Made by a program: the position numbers and the translations under genes. Below, piece by piece: positions 9,646-18,516 of a stretch of 64,000 nucleotides of DNA (positions are counted from its first letter, which is position 1; each line of letters starts with the position of its first letter). This DNA comes from an uncultured Bryobacterales bacterium. Its GTDB lineage: Bacteria > Acidobacteriota > Terriglobia > Bryobacterales > UBA6623. Below the pieces are notes generated by a model. The model saw nothing but the letters and a program-made list of their open reading frames with translations. It did no database searches and was not told the DNA's origin. Location of the stretch: positions 1,064,471 to 1,128,470 of the forward strand of contig OX638379.1 in assembly GCA_951813605.1 (NCBI GenBank). The letters run 5' to 3'.

Positions 9646-9917
9646 TCAGCGACTTCGGCTCGCAGCACCTCGGCATGCCGGGCGGAAAAGGAGCGCGTGG
9701 TCTGCTTGCCGGCCGAGTTGAAAACGAGGCGGAAGTAAGGGCCGTGACCGCGATCGCCCTGCTGCTGGCAATGGCAGGCGGGGCGGCCGCATTTGGTGTA
9801 GATTTCGCTCACAGTTCCGGGGCGCAGTGCGCCGATGGCGCTGATGCTGGCCAGGATACTGGCGCGTCTTTGCTGCAGGGCAGGGATGGTTGCAGAGGCG
9901 GTGGCGGGGGCGACCAT
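9477..9917 (-). CDS. ISKra4 orfA (DUF6788-type)
   Basis: A 146-codon frame upstream of the transposase, starting at the ATG 9917-9915. It contains EIYTKCGRPACHCQQQG, a Cys/His cluster that commonly precedes ISKra4-type transposases, then an arginine-rich helical tail. Termination at 9477 gives OrfA alone; slippage at codons 128-129 (AAA AAG) gives the fusion. The start codon sits inside a perfect inverted repeat (9911-9950), so translation is probably restrained. No strong ribosome site is visible. Confidence 0.75.
   Translation of the reverse strand: MVAPATASATIPALQQRRASILASISAIGALRPGTVSEIYTKCGRPACHCQQQGDRGHGPYFRLVFNSAGKQTTRSFSARHAEVLRAEVAECQRLRRLTGELIEVSEQLSDARLQSAGPASAQRPSRKKPARRSSFPPSKPRSPAS
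9519..9537 (-). promoter_or_regulatory. Programmed -1 frameshift site of the ISKra4 transposase
   Basis: On the minus strand the heptamer A_AAA_AAG occupies 9537-9531, in register with orfA codons 128 and 129. A -1 shift continues as AAA AAA GCC in the orfB frame. The perfect palindrome CCTGCGCGCAGG (9530-9519) follows directly and could act as a pause element, though it is closer than most known stimulators. The heptamer type and register match established IS frameshift sites. Confidence 0.8.
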
Positions 9918-9950
9918 ATCTTGATACTATCACTTATCAAGATATGGTCG
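9911..9950 (-). promoter_or_regulatory. Perfect 16-bp inverted repeat over the orfA start codon
   Basis: Arms 9911-9926 and 9935-9950 are exact reverse complements (CGACCATATCTTGATA) around an 8-nt spacer. In the minus-strand transcript the orfA ATG (9917-9915) is buried in the 3' arm of the resulting 16-bp hairpin. This resembles structures that silence transposase translation on read-through transcripts, as in IS10 and IS50. A protein operator is the alternative. Confidence 0.7.
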
Positions 9951-10030
9951 ATCAGCCACGATGGAAGCACAAGGAGTTCCAAGGTCAGTCCCCCAAAATC
10001 AGGCCGGGATCAAAATGATGTCCTGCACCC

Positions 10031-10039
10031 GACATGCAC
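10031..10039. repeat. Target-site duplication, right copy
   Basis: GACATGCAC, matching 8176-8184. It lies 7 bp upstream of the -35 element of the TonB receptor promoter. Confidence 0.85.
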
Positions 10040-10046
10040 AACGTGC

Positions 10047-10075
10047 TTGACAAGACTTCTTTGGTCGCTTACGAT
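10047..10075 (+). promoter_or_regulatory. sigma70-type promoter of the TonB-dependent receptor gene
   Basis: TTGACA (10047-10052), a 17-bp spacer and TACGAT (10070-10075). Transcription would start near 10082, about 80 nt before the ATG at 10163. The ISKra4 element ends 16 bp upstream of the -35 box, so the core promoter is intact but any activator or repressor sites further upstream were moved about 1.85 kb away. Confidence 0.7.
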
Positions 10076-10162
10076 CACTGTGCAAATGAAGGGAAGCTGC
10101 GTAGAGAAGCCGGATTTTTGTACTGGTTCCCATCTCTTGACAGACGTTCCCCGGGGGGTGTG

Positions 10163-13100
10163 ATGTCAATCGTTCGTAACAGATTCCTATGCGTAGTATC
10201 GGGATTTTTTGTTCTGTGCTTCGGTATCTGCCTCGCCCAAGTCGAGCGGGGCACAATCAGTGGCACCGTAACGGATCCCACAGGAGCTGTGATTCCAAGC
10301 ACACAGATCACAGTTACGAATGTAAATACTGGCGTCGCGTTCGACACAACCGCAAACTCTGTGGGCGAATATGTGGTGCCGAACCTGATTCCGGGGACTT
10401 ACAGCATCGGGGCGCAGGCCTTGGGCTTCAGCTCGCTCGTTCGCTCGGGGATTGAATTGCACATCGGACAGCGTTTAGTCGCCGACCTGTCGCTTACTGT
10501 CGGCGAGGTGACAGAGCAGGTCGAAGTAGCCGCTGTTGCTCCACTACTGGAGAGCGAGTCGTCATCGATGTCAACGTTGATCTCGCGGAAAGACGTTTCC
10601 GAGCTCCCGCTGAACGGCAGGTCCGTATTCAACCTCGCGCCGCTGACGGCGGGTGTGACAACGGGAATAGCTACGATAAACGCTAACAATGTCGACATTC
10701 CGGACAATGCTCGGGCTCAGCAAGGTCTCTCGGTAAATGGCCAGTCCCAAGCTTCAAATACGTACATTCTAGACGGTGTCTACAACAATCAAATCAATCA
10801 GGGATTGATAGCTATTCTGCCCCCACTCGAGGCGATTCAGGAGTTCACCGTGGAAACTAGCAATTTCAACGCTGAGGTCGGGCGCGGAGGTGGCCTGATA
10901 AACGTCACTCTCAAGTCCGGGACCAATGAAATACATGGAAATCTATTTGAATTCCTTAGAAACTCTGCGCTCGATGCTCGAAATTTCTTCGACCGCACGA
11001 AAGGCGGACGTCTCCCCAACTTCGTTCAGAATCAGTACGGCTTCTCGATTGGTGGTCCCGTCGTCAAAAACCAGACGTTTTTCTTTGGGGACTATCAGGG
11101 ATTTCGTCAGCGACAGGGGCAGTCTTTCGTCACAACCGTGCCCGGCAGCTCATTGAGGTCTGGGAATTTCCGCGGCACAGCGCGTCCTGTTTTTGACCCG
11201 CTCTCATACAACGCCGCCACGAATTCGCGCGATTTGTTCCCCAACAGCCAGGTCCCTTCATCAAGATTCGATCCCGCCGCCATGAACGTCCTGGGTTTTG
11301 TTCCGGGTTCGAACGACCCTGCGGGAGAAATTCTGGCAAACGGCGAGACCTTCTTCTTTAGCGGCGCATCGCGGAGGAACGATCAGGATTCGTACGACAT
11401 CAAGGTGGACCACGTGTTTGACGCGCAAAACTCGCTTCATGTCCGCTGGAGTTACGGTGACTCGCACACGGTCCTGCCTGGGGCATTCAGTGAGCTTCCC
11501 GAATTTGCGCCTTCGGTGGGAGGTGCGCTCGGATCGGGCGGAGCTGGATTCTTGAACGGTATCGTTGATAACCCGGCCAGAAGCCTAGGTGTTCAGTACA
11601 TCCGCACGTTCAACCCAACAACGATCAACGAGTTTCGCGCCGCATACGTGCGGGCGGGTAGCGACGCTGTCCAACTCGGTTCTGGAAACAAATACGCTGA
11701 TCAGTTGGGCATTCCAAATATCAATGTGACTGATAACAATGATGGATTCCCAGGGATGTCCATATCTGGGTACGGCCGTCTTGGAGATTCCCCGTTCTTT
11801 CCCTTGATCGAACTCGAGAATATTTACCAAGTGCTTGATAATATTACATTTATCCGTGGGTCACATACGCTTAAGGCAGGAGTGGATATCAAGCGAGTCC
11901 AGAGGAACTTCACTCAGATCTTGGGCGATCCAGCGGGTTCTTTCGCGTTCGGGACCGGTTTTACGGGTGACCCCGACTCCCCTGCCGACACAGGTAACGC
12001 TTTCACTGATTTCCTCCTGGGGATTCCGTCCAGAGGCAGCATCATCCGTAACTCGGGTTTGGCTGGACTGCGCTCCAACGAGTTTTCGGCGTATTTTCAA
12101 GACACATGGAAAGTTAACCCGAAGTTGACGTTCAACTTTGGTGTTCGGTATGACCTCTTAACGCCGCAGAGAGAGATGTACGACCGGCAGACGAATTTTG
12201 ACCGCGGTTCCGGACTTCTCGTCCTGCCGCAGGGCGGGGGGACCCACACGGCCTTTTCGAACAGAGCCCTGGCCGTGACCGAGAGGAACAACTTCTCACC
12301 GCGCATTGGCCTAGCCTACAAGGCTGCCGAAAATACGGTCGTGCGCCTATCCTATGGCATCTTCTATCTGGCTCAGGGCCAGGTCGGCTTTCAGTTGACC
12401 CTGAATCCGCCCTTCGTGGGTGGCGTCAATTACACGAACACTGCCGTTCCGCAAACCATCAACCGGCGATTGAGTGACGGCTTGCCGGCGACTGATCCCT
12501 TCGTTTCCATTGATAGCCCTGTCGGGGTTCTCAATGCGCTCGATCCCGACAATCCTGTTGGCTACACTCAGCAGTGGCTGGTAGGCATTCAACGTCAATT
12601 GACGCCTACGATTCTTCTCGACCTCACCTATCTGGGGAATGCTTCGTTCCACCTTACTGATTTATGGGATCCGAATCAGGCAATTCTTGGCACGGGTCCG
12701 ATCGAGCCTCGCAGGCCCTTTTTCAGCACCGTCCCAAACATCACAGGAATTCGGTTGCTCGAGAACCGCGGAAACTCGAATTACAACGGGCTCCAAACGT
12801 CTCTCACGAAGAGGTTTAGCAACAACGTATCGTTCATCGCAAACTACACATGGTCCCATACGATCGGATTTTCCAGTGGCCCCTTCGGAAATTCCGGCCA
12901 TCAGAATCACAGAGATTTGAGAGCTGACAGGTCACATGCGCCCACAGATGTCAGACACCGGGCAGTAATCAGCGGGCTCCTCGCCCTTCCATTCAAGAGC
13001 GAAAATCCGATTCTAAACGGATTAATCGGAAGCTGGCAGCTCGGTGGCGTGACGACGTTTCAGAGCGGTTCGCCATATACGGTGAGCGGAGGGGCAGGTC

Positions 13101-13465
13101 GGCCTAATCGCGTTTGCGATGGGACGCTTGACAATCCCACGGTGGAGAAGTGGTTCGATCCTACTTGCTTCCCGTTGCCCGCCCCGGTCGAAGATCCTGT
13201 TTTCGGCGGCGTCTTCATTCCATTCGGCAACGCGGGACCGAATATTCTGGCCGGACCCGGCATCGCGAATTTCGATTTGTCGCTGTTCAAGAAGTTCCCG
13301 ATGGGCGAAGAACGTTGGTTCGAGTTTCGTGTCGAGTTCTTCAACGCATTCAATCACCCGCAGTTTCTCAATCCATCGTCTAGAGTCAACACCGGTACCA
13401 CGGCGCGCATCTTGAATGCTCGCAAGTCACGGCAAATCCAACTGGTAGCGAAATTGTCCTTCTAG
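10163..13465 (+). CDS. Oar-like TonB-dependent receptor with N-terminal carboxypeptidase-regulatory-like domain
   Basis: A 1100-residue outer-membrane receptor. A signal peptide (MSIVRNRFLCVVSGFFVL, cleavage near CLAQ) is followed by a carboxypeptidase-regulatory-like Ig fold beginning GTISGTVTDPTGAVIP, a plug with SELPLNGRSVFNLAPLTAGV, and a long beta-barrel. The last residue is Phe (AKLSF), the usual outer-membrane assembly signal. This architecture is typical of Acidobacteria, where the receptors are thought to import oligosaccharides, peptides or other large solutes with TonB/ExbBD energy. The ATG at 10163 is preferred over longer in-frame starts because GGGGGG precedes it and the promoter core lies inside the longer version. 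The downstream CRTAC1 and TPR genes on the same strand may form one unit. Substrate unknown. Confidence 0.9.
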   Translation: MSIVRNRFLCVVSGFFVLCFGICLAQVERGTISGTVTDPTGAVIPSTQITVTNVNTGVAFDTTANSVGEYVVPNLIPGTYSIGAQALGFSSLVRSGIELHIGQRLVADLSLTVGEVTEQVEVAAVAPLLESESSSMSTLISRKDVSELPLNGRSVFNLAPLTAGVTTGIATINANNVDIPDNARAQQGLSVNGQSQASNTYILDGVYNNQINQGLIAILPPLEAIQEFTVETSNFNAEVGRGGGLINVTLKSGTNEIHGNLFEFLRNSALDARNFFDRTKGGRLPNFVQNQYGFSIGGPVVKNQTFFFGDYQGFRQRQGQSFVTTVPGSSLRSGNFRGTARPVFDPLSYNAATNSRDLFPNSQVPSSRFDPAAMNVLGFVPGSNDPAGEILANGETFFFSGASRRNDQDSYDIKVDHVFDAQNSLHVRWSYGDSHTVLPGAFSELPEFAPSVGGALGSGGAGFLNGIVDNPARSLGVQYIRTFNPTTINEFRAAYVRAGSDAVQLGSGNKYADQLGIPNINVTDNNDGFPGMSISGYGRLGDSPFFPLIELENIYQVLDNITFIRGSHTLKAGVDIKRVQRNFTQILGDPAGSFAFGTGFTGDPDSPADTGNAFTDFLLGIPSRGSIIRNSGLAGLRSNEFSAYFQDTWKVNPKLTFNFGVRYDLLTPQREMYDRQTNFDRGSGLLVLPQGGGTHTAFSNRALAVTERNNFSPRIGLAYKAAENTVVRLSYGIFYLAQGQVGFQLTLNPPFVGGVNYTNTAVPQTINRRLSDGLPATDPFVSIDSPVGVLNALDPDNPVGYTQQWLVGIQRQLTPTILLDLTYLGNASFHLTDLWDPNQAILGTGPIEPRRPFFSTVPNITGIRLLENRGNSNYNGLQTSLTKRFSNNVSFIANYTWSHTIGFSSGPFGNSGHQNHRDLRADRSHAPTDVRHRAVISGLLALPFKSENPILNGLIGSWQLGGVTTFQSGSPYTVSGGAGRPNRVCDGTLDNPTVEKWFDPTCFPLPAPVEDPVFGGVFIPFGNAGPNILAGPGIANFDLSLFKKFPMGEERWFEFRVEFFNAFNHPQFLNPSSRVNTGTTARILNARKSRQIQLVAKLSF

Positions 13466-13577
13466 ACTAGAGGTTTCTGGGACCGCCTCGGCGACCGTGA
13501 TTGATCCGCCGCAAACCGGGGATGTGTAGCCGAGACGGCACGATTGATCGCGGGCCCGGAGCAGAAGCGGTTGGTTA

Positions 13578-15338
13578 GTGAACGCGGGTGCCTCCTTGGG
13601 AATGAGATTGAGGGTTTGGCAGCGCTGTACCGTTCCGATCGTCCTGTCCTCTGTCACTCACATTGCAGCCTTCTTGGTGGGAGAGGCAACCTCTGCTGAA
13701 TCAATGCCTTCCGACGATCCGGTCGCAGTCTTTGCTGATGTGACCCGAGAGGCCGGAATACGCTTTCACCATCAAAGCGGAGCCTCGTCTGAGAAATACC
13801 TTGTTGAAACGATGGGCTCGGGCTGTGCGTTCGTCGATTTCGACGGGGACGGACTCTTGGACTTGTTCTTCGTAAACGGCGGCCCCACGCCAAGGCACTC
13901 CCCCGTGAAGCGACCGGAGAACGCCCTGTTTCGCTCCAAGGGGGACGGTAAATTTAGTGACGTCACTGCCCGAACCGGGGTCGGGGCAAATAGGGGTTAT
14001 GGGATGGGTGTGGCCGTAGGTGATTTCGACAACGATGGTTTTCACGATTTGTATATTCCCGGATTCAAGGGCTCCACTATGTACCGGAACGACGGGAAAG
14101 GGCATTTCGTGGACGTTACCCGGGAGAGCGGGACGGGCAACGACGGCAAATGGGCAACGAGCGCGGCTTGGCTCGACTATGACAACGACGGCTTTCTGGA
14201 CCTCGTCGTTGCTAGCTATGTGGAATACGATTATGCCGCAAACATCTATTGCGGAAAGAGAGAAGCTGGTTATCGAATGTACTGTCATCCTCAGCACTAT
14301 CCAGGTTCGTACCCCACACTGTTCCACAACCAGGGGGATGGAACCTTCCTTGAGGTGACCCGGCAGGCGGGACTGGACACGTATCGCGGAAAGGGCCTCG
14401 GCGTCGTGGCTGCGGACTTCGACAACGACAATCGGGTGGACATTTTTTTTGCAAATGATTCCGTACGGAATCTTCTGTTCCGCAATCTCGGTAACGGTTC
14501 GTTTCAAGACATTACGTTCTCGTCCGGAACAGGATACTCAGAGGATGGCGTCGCAGAAGCTGGTATGGGAGTCGATGCCTCAGACTTCGACAACGATGGC
14601 CTGTTGGATATTTTCCTCACCCATTTGGATTTCGAATTGAATCGGCTCTACCGCAACGAGGGAAATATGACCTTCTCCGATGCTACTCTGACCTCCGCCC
14701 TTGGCAGAACGGCTATCTTGAACAGCGGCTTCGGAACGCGATTTCTTGATTACGATAACGATGGCTGGCGAGATCTGCTGGTGGTGAACGGTCACGTGCT
14801 CGACAATGTCAGCGTTTACCGGAAAAACGTGATGTACGCCGAGAGCAGAATGCTGTATCGCAACCGTCTAGGCCGCTTTGAGAATGTGAGTCAAAGTACC
14901 GGATCCGCATTTCTTAGACCGCGTGTCGGACGTGGCTTGGCACTTGGCGATTACGATAACGACGGTGATCTCGACGTGGCCGTGAGTAACAACAACCAGG
15001 CGGCCGAACTCTTCAGAAACGATGTGGGGAATAACAAAGAATGGCTCGGCATTCGGCTGATCGGTGTATCTAGCAATCGAGATGCTATTGGTGCGCGCGT
15101 GACTGTCATCACTGAAGGGGGCGCATTGTTCGACCAAGTCAAAGGCGGGGGCAGCTACCTAAGTGCTTCTGATTTGCGTCTGTACTTCGGCCTGAGTAAT
15201 TTTGGTAGGGTGATGCGGGTTGTGGTCGAGTGGCCTGCTGGCCTACGGGAGAGTGTGCTCGAAGTCGAGGCGAATCGGATACTGACGATCAAAGAAGGCT
15301 CTGGCTTAATAGACGAGGGCTTTCCGAAAGTCCAATGA
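13578..15338 (+). CDS. CRTAC1-like FG-GAP/VCBS repeat protein with ASPIC/UnbV C-terminal domain
   Basis: A 586-residue exported protein. Seven Asp-rich calcium-binding loops of the D-x-D-x-(D/N)-G type (for example DFDGDGLLDLFF and DYDNDGFLDLVV) space out a beta-propeller between about residues 80 and 475. The C-terminal 100 residues contain RDAIGARVTV and GGGSYLSASD, the ASPIC/UnbV signature. The family is common in Acidobacteria and Planctomycetes; function is unknown, probably periplasmic or surface carbohydrate or protein binding. Its stop overlaps the next gene's start (ATGA), so it is translationally coupled to two TPR proteins. Start could be 13578 or the ATG at 13602. Confidence 0.85.
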   Translation: MNAGASLGMRLRVWQRCTVPIVLSSVTHIAAFLVGEATSAESMPSDDPVAVFADVTREAGIRFHHQSGASSEKYLVETMGSGCAFVDFDGDGLLDLFFVNGGPTPRHSPVKRPENALFRSKGDGKFSDVTARTGVGANRGYGMGVAVGDFDNDGFHDLYIPGFKGSTMYRNDGKGHFVDVTRESGTGNDGKWATSAAWLDYDNDGFLDLVVASYVEYDYAANIYCGKREAGYRMYCHPQHYPGSYPTLFHNQGDGTFLEVTRQAGLDTYRGKGLGVVAADFDNDNRVDIFFANDSVRNLLFRNLGNGSFQDITFSSGTGYSEDGVAEAGMGVDASDFDNDGLLDIFLTHLDFELNRLYRNEGNMTFSDATLTSALGRTAILNSGFGTRFLDYDNDGWRDLLVVNGHVLDNVSVYRKNVMYAESRMLYRNRLGRFENVSQSTGSAFLRPRVGRGLALGDYDNDGDLDVAVSNNNQAAELFRNDVGNNKEWLGIRLIGVSSNRDAIGARVTVITEGGALFDQVKGGGSYLSASDLRLYFGLSNFGRVMRVVVEWPAGLRESVLEVEANRILTIKEGSGLIDEGFPKVQ

Positions 15339-16750
15339 GATTGGCGACTGTTGGGCTCCTGCTCGTTGCTTTGGCAATACCCATAGGTGGCGCCGAGAGT
15401 TCGGATAGGCTCCTACAGGAGGCCGCGACCCTGGTTTGGCAGGGCGATTCGAAGGCGGCGGAGCCGACATTGCGAGCTGTCTACGAGGAGACCCATTCGG
15501 CGGGATCGGCCTACTTGCTGGGAGTTGTTTGTGCCTTGACCGGTCGTGCCGGCGAGGGGGAGCGCCTCTTGAAAGAAGCACTCAGTCTGGAGCCTCGGAA
15601 CGCACCAGCGTGGAAGGCTCTGGGCTCGCTCTACCAGCAGCAGCTCCGTTACGAGGAAGCCTCCACGGCGTTTCGCCGTCTTTTGGACTTGGAGCCGGCC
15701 GATGAGAGTGCGTCGCTCCTTCTTGGCAGGGCCCTTGCAAGCGACGGACAGCATCAAGAAGCGGAGAGGGTTCTCAAGAAACTGGTGAGCGGTGACGCTG
15801 GAGATTCTGAGACTGCCCGAGAAGGCGGCATCGAGTTAGGGCTGTTGCACGTCAAGATGGCGCGCGACCTTTATGAAGGGGGCGGCTTCGAGGCTGCAGC
15901 CCATGAACTCGAGGCAGCAAGGGATCTGCTTCCAGCATCGCCGCAATTGCACGAATTCCTCGGAATCGTCTACTGGAAGACCGACGACTTCGCCGCTCTA
16001 GATCACTTGCTGATTGCTGCCGAAGGAATCTCAAGCGAAGCTGCTTGGGACGCCTACGCGCTCGCGCTCGCTGAATTCGGAAGGTTGGACGAGGCCGTAA
16101 GGTTCTTTCGCTCCAAAGTGGAGCGGGAGCCTGGCAATTCGTTGTTTCGAGTGCTTCTGGGCGCAGCTTTGTGGGACGTCACAGATTATGAGAGCGCACT
16201 AGAGCAGTACCGCGTTGCATCCGAGCAAGCTCCGAATTCCGCCAAAGCCCATTTCTTGAAGGGGTCCGCACATCGTCTGCTTGGGCAGGATGTGGAGGCC
16301 AGATCCTCATTTGAAAGCTGCCTAAGAGTTGACGCGGACTTCCAACCAGCTTTATATGCGCTTGGAAAGCTCCGTGCGGGTGAGGGTGAATGGGCGGATG
16401 CGGCATTGCTTCTTGAGCGAGCTCGGGATGGAGATTCGAAGGCCCAGCCGGTGCGGCTTGAACTGGGCAGAGTCTATAGACGGCTGGGGCGCTTCGACGA
16501 CGCGATTCGCGAACTGACGACCGCGCGACTGCTGAGGCCGGACGACAAGAGGGTTCACTACCTCTTGGGAAAGATTTATGGTGACCTCAATCAGCCCTTG
16601 CAGGCTCAAGATGCCTTCGCGCGGTTCGCGTTGATCGAAGAATCGGAACTCCAGTCGCATGGGAACGCGAGACCGTATCTCTCGTCTGGCGTGGACTCAG
16701 CGGGCTTGGCCCCGAGAGAACCCCCCGTTCCGGAAGCAATGCAGAAATGA
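15335..16750 (+). CDS. Exported TPR-repeat protein (first of two)
   Basis: A 471-residue protein with a cleavable signal (MRLATVGLLLVALAIPIGGA) and tandem tetratricopeptide helices over most of its length, for example the AWKALGSLYQQQLRYEEAS and ALYALGKLRAGEGEWADA units. TPR arrays form superhelical scaffolds for protein binding; here the scaffold would lie in the periplasm. The ATG overlaps the CRTAC1 stop as ATGA, which sets the start and argues for coupled synthesis. The stop in turn overlaps the next TPR gene as ATGA. No enzymatic domain is visible. Confidence 0.85.
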   Translation: MRLATVGLLLVALAIPIGGAESSDRLLQEAATLVWQGDSKAAEPTLRAVYEETHSAGSAYLLGVVCALTGRAGEGERLLKEALSLEPRNAPAWKALGSLYQQQLRYEEASTAFRRLLDLEPADESASLLLGRALASDGQHQEAERVLKKLVSGDAGDSETAREGGIELGLLHVKMARDLYEGGGFEAAAHELEAARDLLPASPQLHEFLGIVYWKTDDFAALDHLLIAAEGISSEAAWDAYALALAEFGRLDEAVRFFRSKVEREPGNSLFRVLLGAALWDVTDYESALEQYRVASEQAPNSAKAHFLKGSAHRLLGQDVEARSSFESCLRVDADFQPALYALGKLRAGEGEWADAALLLERARDGDSKAQPVRLELGRVYRRLGRFDDAIRELTTARLLRPDDKRVHYLLGKIYGDLNQPLQAQDAFARFALIEESELQSHGNARPYLSSGVDSAGLAPREPPVPEAMQK

Positions 16751-18516
16751 AGAACCTCTGCCGAGTTGCGTTCCTGACAGGGGCGCTCCTGTGTCCCGGC
16801 GCTGGAAGCTCGCAGGACCATGAACAAACCCGATTCCTGCAACACATCAAATCTGCGATTATTCATCTCCAAGACGGCAAGTTGCCATTGGCCAAGAGTG
16901 CATTGGAGGCGGCCCTAGCCATTGATAGTCGAGCACCCAACGCGCTGACTCTTCTTGGTCTCGTCTATGAAAGCTCCGGGAGATTGGAAGACGCCGCCCA
17001 GTATCACCGGAAAGCGCTTTCTGTTGATCCGGAATTCAAGCCAGCTCGCAACAACCTGGGCTCCAACTTCTACAGGCTGGGTGAGCCTGAATTTGCCCTC
17101 CGCGAATTTCAGCGAGTGCTGGAATTGGACCCTGAAGACTTGACTGCCAATTTCAACGCGGGTCGCATTCATCTTGAGAGACGCCAGTTTCTTCAAGCGG
17201 AGGAACGTTTCGCGGCCGCGCGAGCTGTGGCCCCGAACGACGCGGGAGTCCTACTTGGGCTAGCGGAATGCTATTTCAACCTAGACCGCCCAACTGAAGC
17301 CGAAGGGGCACTCTCACTCCTATCCGACAAAAGTGCTCGACAGCCGGAAGTCAAGTTTCGGCACGGAGCGCTTTTGCTTTCCCACGGTCGGGCGGGCGAG
17401 GCCCTGGACTATCTCCTGCAGGCCGCGGAACTGGCACCGCAGAACCCTGCGATCTTGGTAAGCCTCGCTGAGGCGCAGCTCGCCACCACAAGAGCTGACG
17501 ACGCCGTCAAGTCGATTGATGCCTTTATCGACGCGCTGCGCGAGTTCAGGCTCAGCGGCAGTGAACGGAGCGCGCAAACGCACCCGCTCATCGAAAGGGC
17601 TAGAAGCGTGGTACTTGGCGTTCGGAAGGCCGGAGCGCGATCTGTGCCTATAGACACCCTATACGCCGAAACGCTTTACCTGTTACACCAATACAGCCAC
17701 GCGATTCAGATCTTGGAGCCTCTTAGGGACGACGCGGCGTATGATGCGAACTATTCGAATCTCTTGGCTATGAGCTATGCGGGTCTCGGTGACTACCAAG
17801 CTGCGGTCTGGAACCTGAAAGAAGCTCTCAAGCTCGATAGACAACGGCCGGACCTCCTCTTTAATCTCGGCACGGTCTATCAGAAGGCCGGTCAGAATGC
17901 TGCTGCGCTCCAGATTTTCGAACGCCTAGCCGACTTGGAGCCAGATTCAGCTCCGATTTTCTTTGCGCTGGCGGTCAGCCGTTTCAATGCTGGCGAATTC
18001 AGCTTGGCAGCAGCGGATCTGGAAGAGTTGCTAGAGATAGCCCCTCAACTGCAGGAAGCCAGAATATTCCTCGGCCGCTGCTTCGAGAATCTTGGGAAGA
18101 CTCAAGGTGCCGCCAAAGTCTATGCGGAGGCTCTGGAACTTAACTCAAGGTGCAAAGAGTGTCGGTTTCGGCTCGCGCAGCTTCTTGTAGGGGCGGGGGA
18201 TGTGGAGACGGCGTCGGAGAATTTTCGCATTCTCATCGAAATCGATCCTCAAAATGTGGAAGCTCACTATGAACTTGGCAAGATCTTGCTCGCGGAGGGT
18301 AAGCACTCGGACGCCATACAGATGCTGGAGGCGACAATTCAGCTCGATTCCGCGCACGATGGTGCGTACTATCAGCTAGGGCGGCTTTATACGCAGTTGG
18401 GAATCGACGATAAAGCGCGGAAACTGCTGAAGACGCTGAGGAACAACAAAGAGCAGCGACTCAAAGACTACCAGGAACGAGTTACTACGCTGGAAGAAGC
18501 CGCTTCCGAAAAATAG
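16747..18516 (+). CDS. Exported TPR-repeat protein (second of two)
   Basis: A 589-residue protein with an N-terminal signal (MKNLCRVAFLTGALLCPGAG) and many TPR units, such as ALTLLGLVYESSGRLEDAA and AHYELGKILLAEGKHSDA. The final 30 residues are charged and coiled-coil-like. Its ATG overlaps the previous stop (ATGA). It is probably a periplasmic scaffold acting with its neighbours: TonB receptor, CRTAC1-like protein and first TPR protein. No terminator with a T-run is obvious after the stop. Confidence 0.85.
   Translation: MKNLCRVAFLTGALLCPGAGSSQDHEQTRFLQHIKSAIIHLQDGKLPLAKSALEAALAIDSRAPNALTLLGLVYESSGRLEDAAQYHRKALSVDPEFKPARNNLGSNFYRLGEPEFALREFQRVLELDPEDLTANFNAGRIHLERRQFLQAEERFAAARAVAPNDAGVLLGLAECYFNLDRPTEAEGALSLLSDKSARQPEVKFRHGALLLSHGRAGEALDYLLQAAELAPQNPAILVSLAEAQLATTRADDAVKSIDAFIDALREFRLSGSERSAQTHPLIERARSVVLGVRKAGARSVPIDTLYAETLYLLHQYSHAIQILEPLRDDAAYDANYSNLLAMSYAGLGDYQAAVWNLKEALKLDRQRPDLLFNLGTVYQKAGQNAAALQIFERLADLEPDSAPIFFALAVSRFNAGEFSLAAADLEELLEIAPQLQEARIFLGRCFENLGKTQGAAKVYAEALELNSRCKECRFRLAQLLVGAGDVETASENFRILIEIDPQNVEAHYELGKILLAEGKHSDAIQMLEATIQLDSAHDGAYYQLGRLYTQLGIDDKARKLLKTLRNNKEQRLKDYQERVTTLEEAASEK

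Larger units (their letters stand above)
8185..10030 (-). mobile_element. Complete ISKra4-family insertion sequence (1846 bp)
   Basis: The ends were read directly. The left end starts GGGTGCACGAC at 8185; the right end read inward on the minus strand from 10030 starts GGGTGCAGGAC, and similarity continues imperfectly for about 30 bp. Flanking both ends is the same 9-bp GACATGCAC (8176-8184 and 10031-10039), a target-site duplication. The element encodes orfA (9477-9917) and the transposase frame orfB (8197-9645), linked by a -1 frameshift signal. It is clearly more GC-rich than its surroundings. Intact ends, duplication and frames suggest a recent and possibly active copy. Confidence 0.9.
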
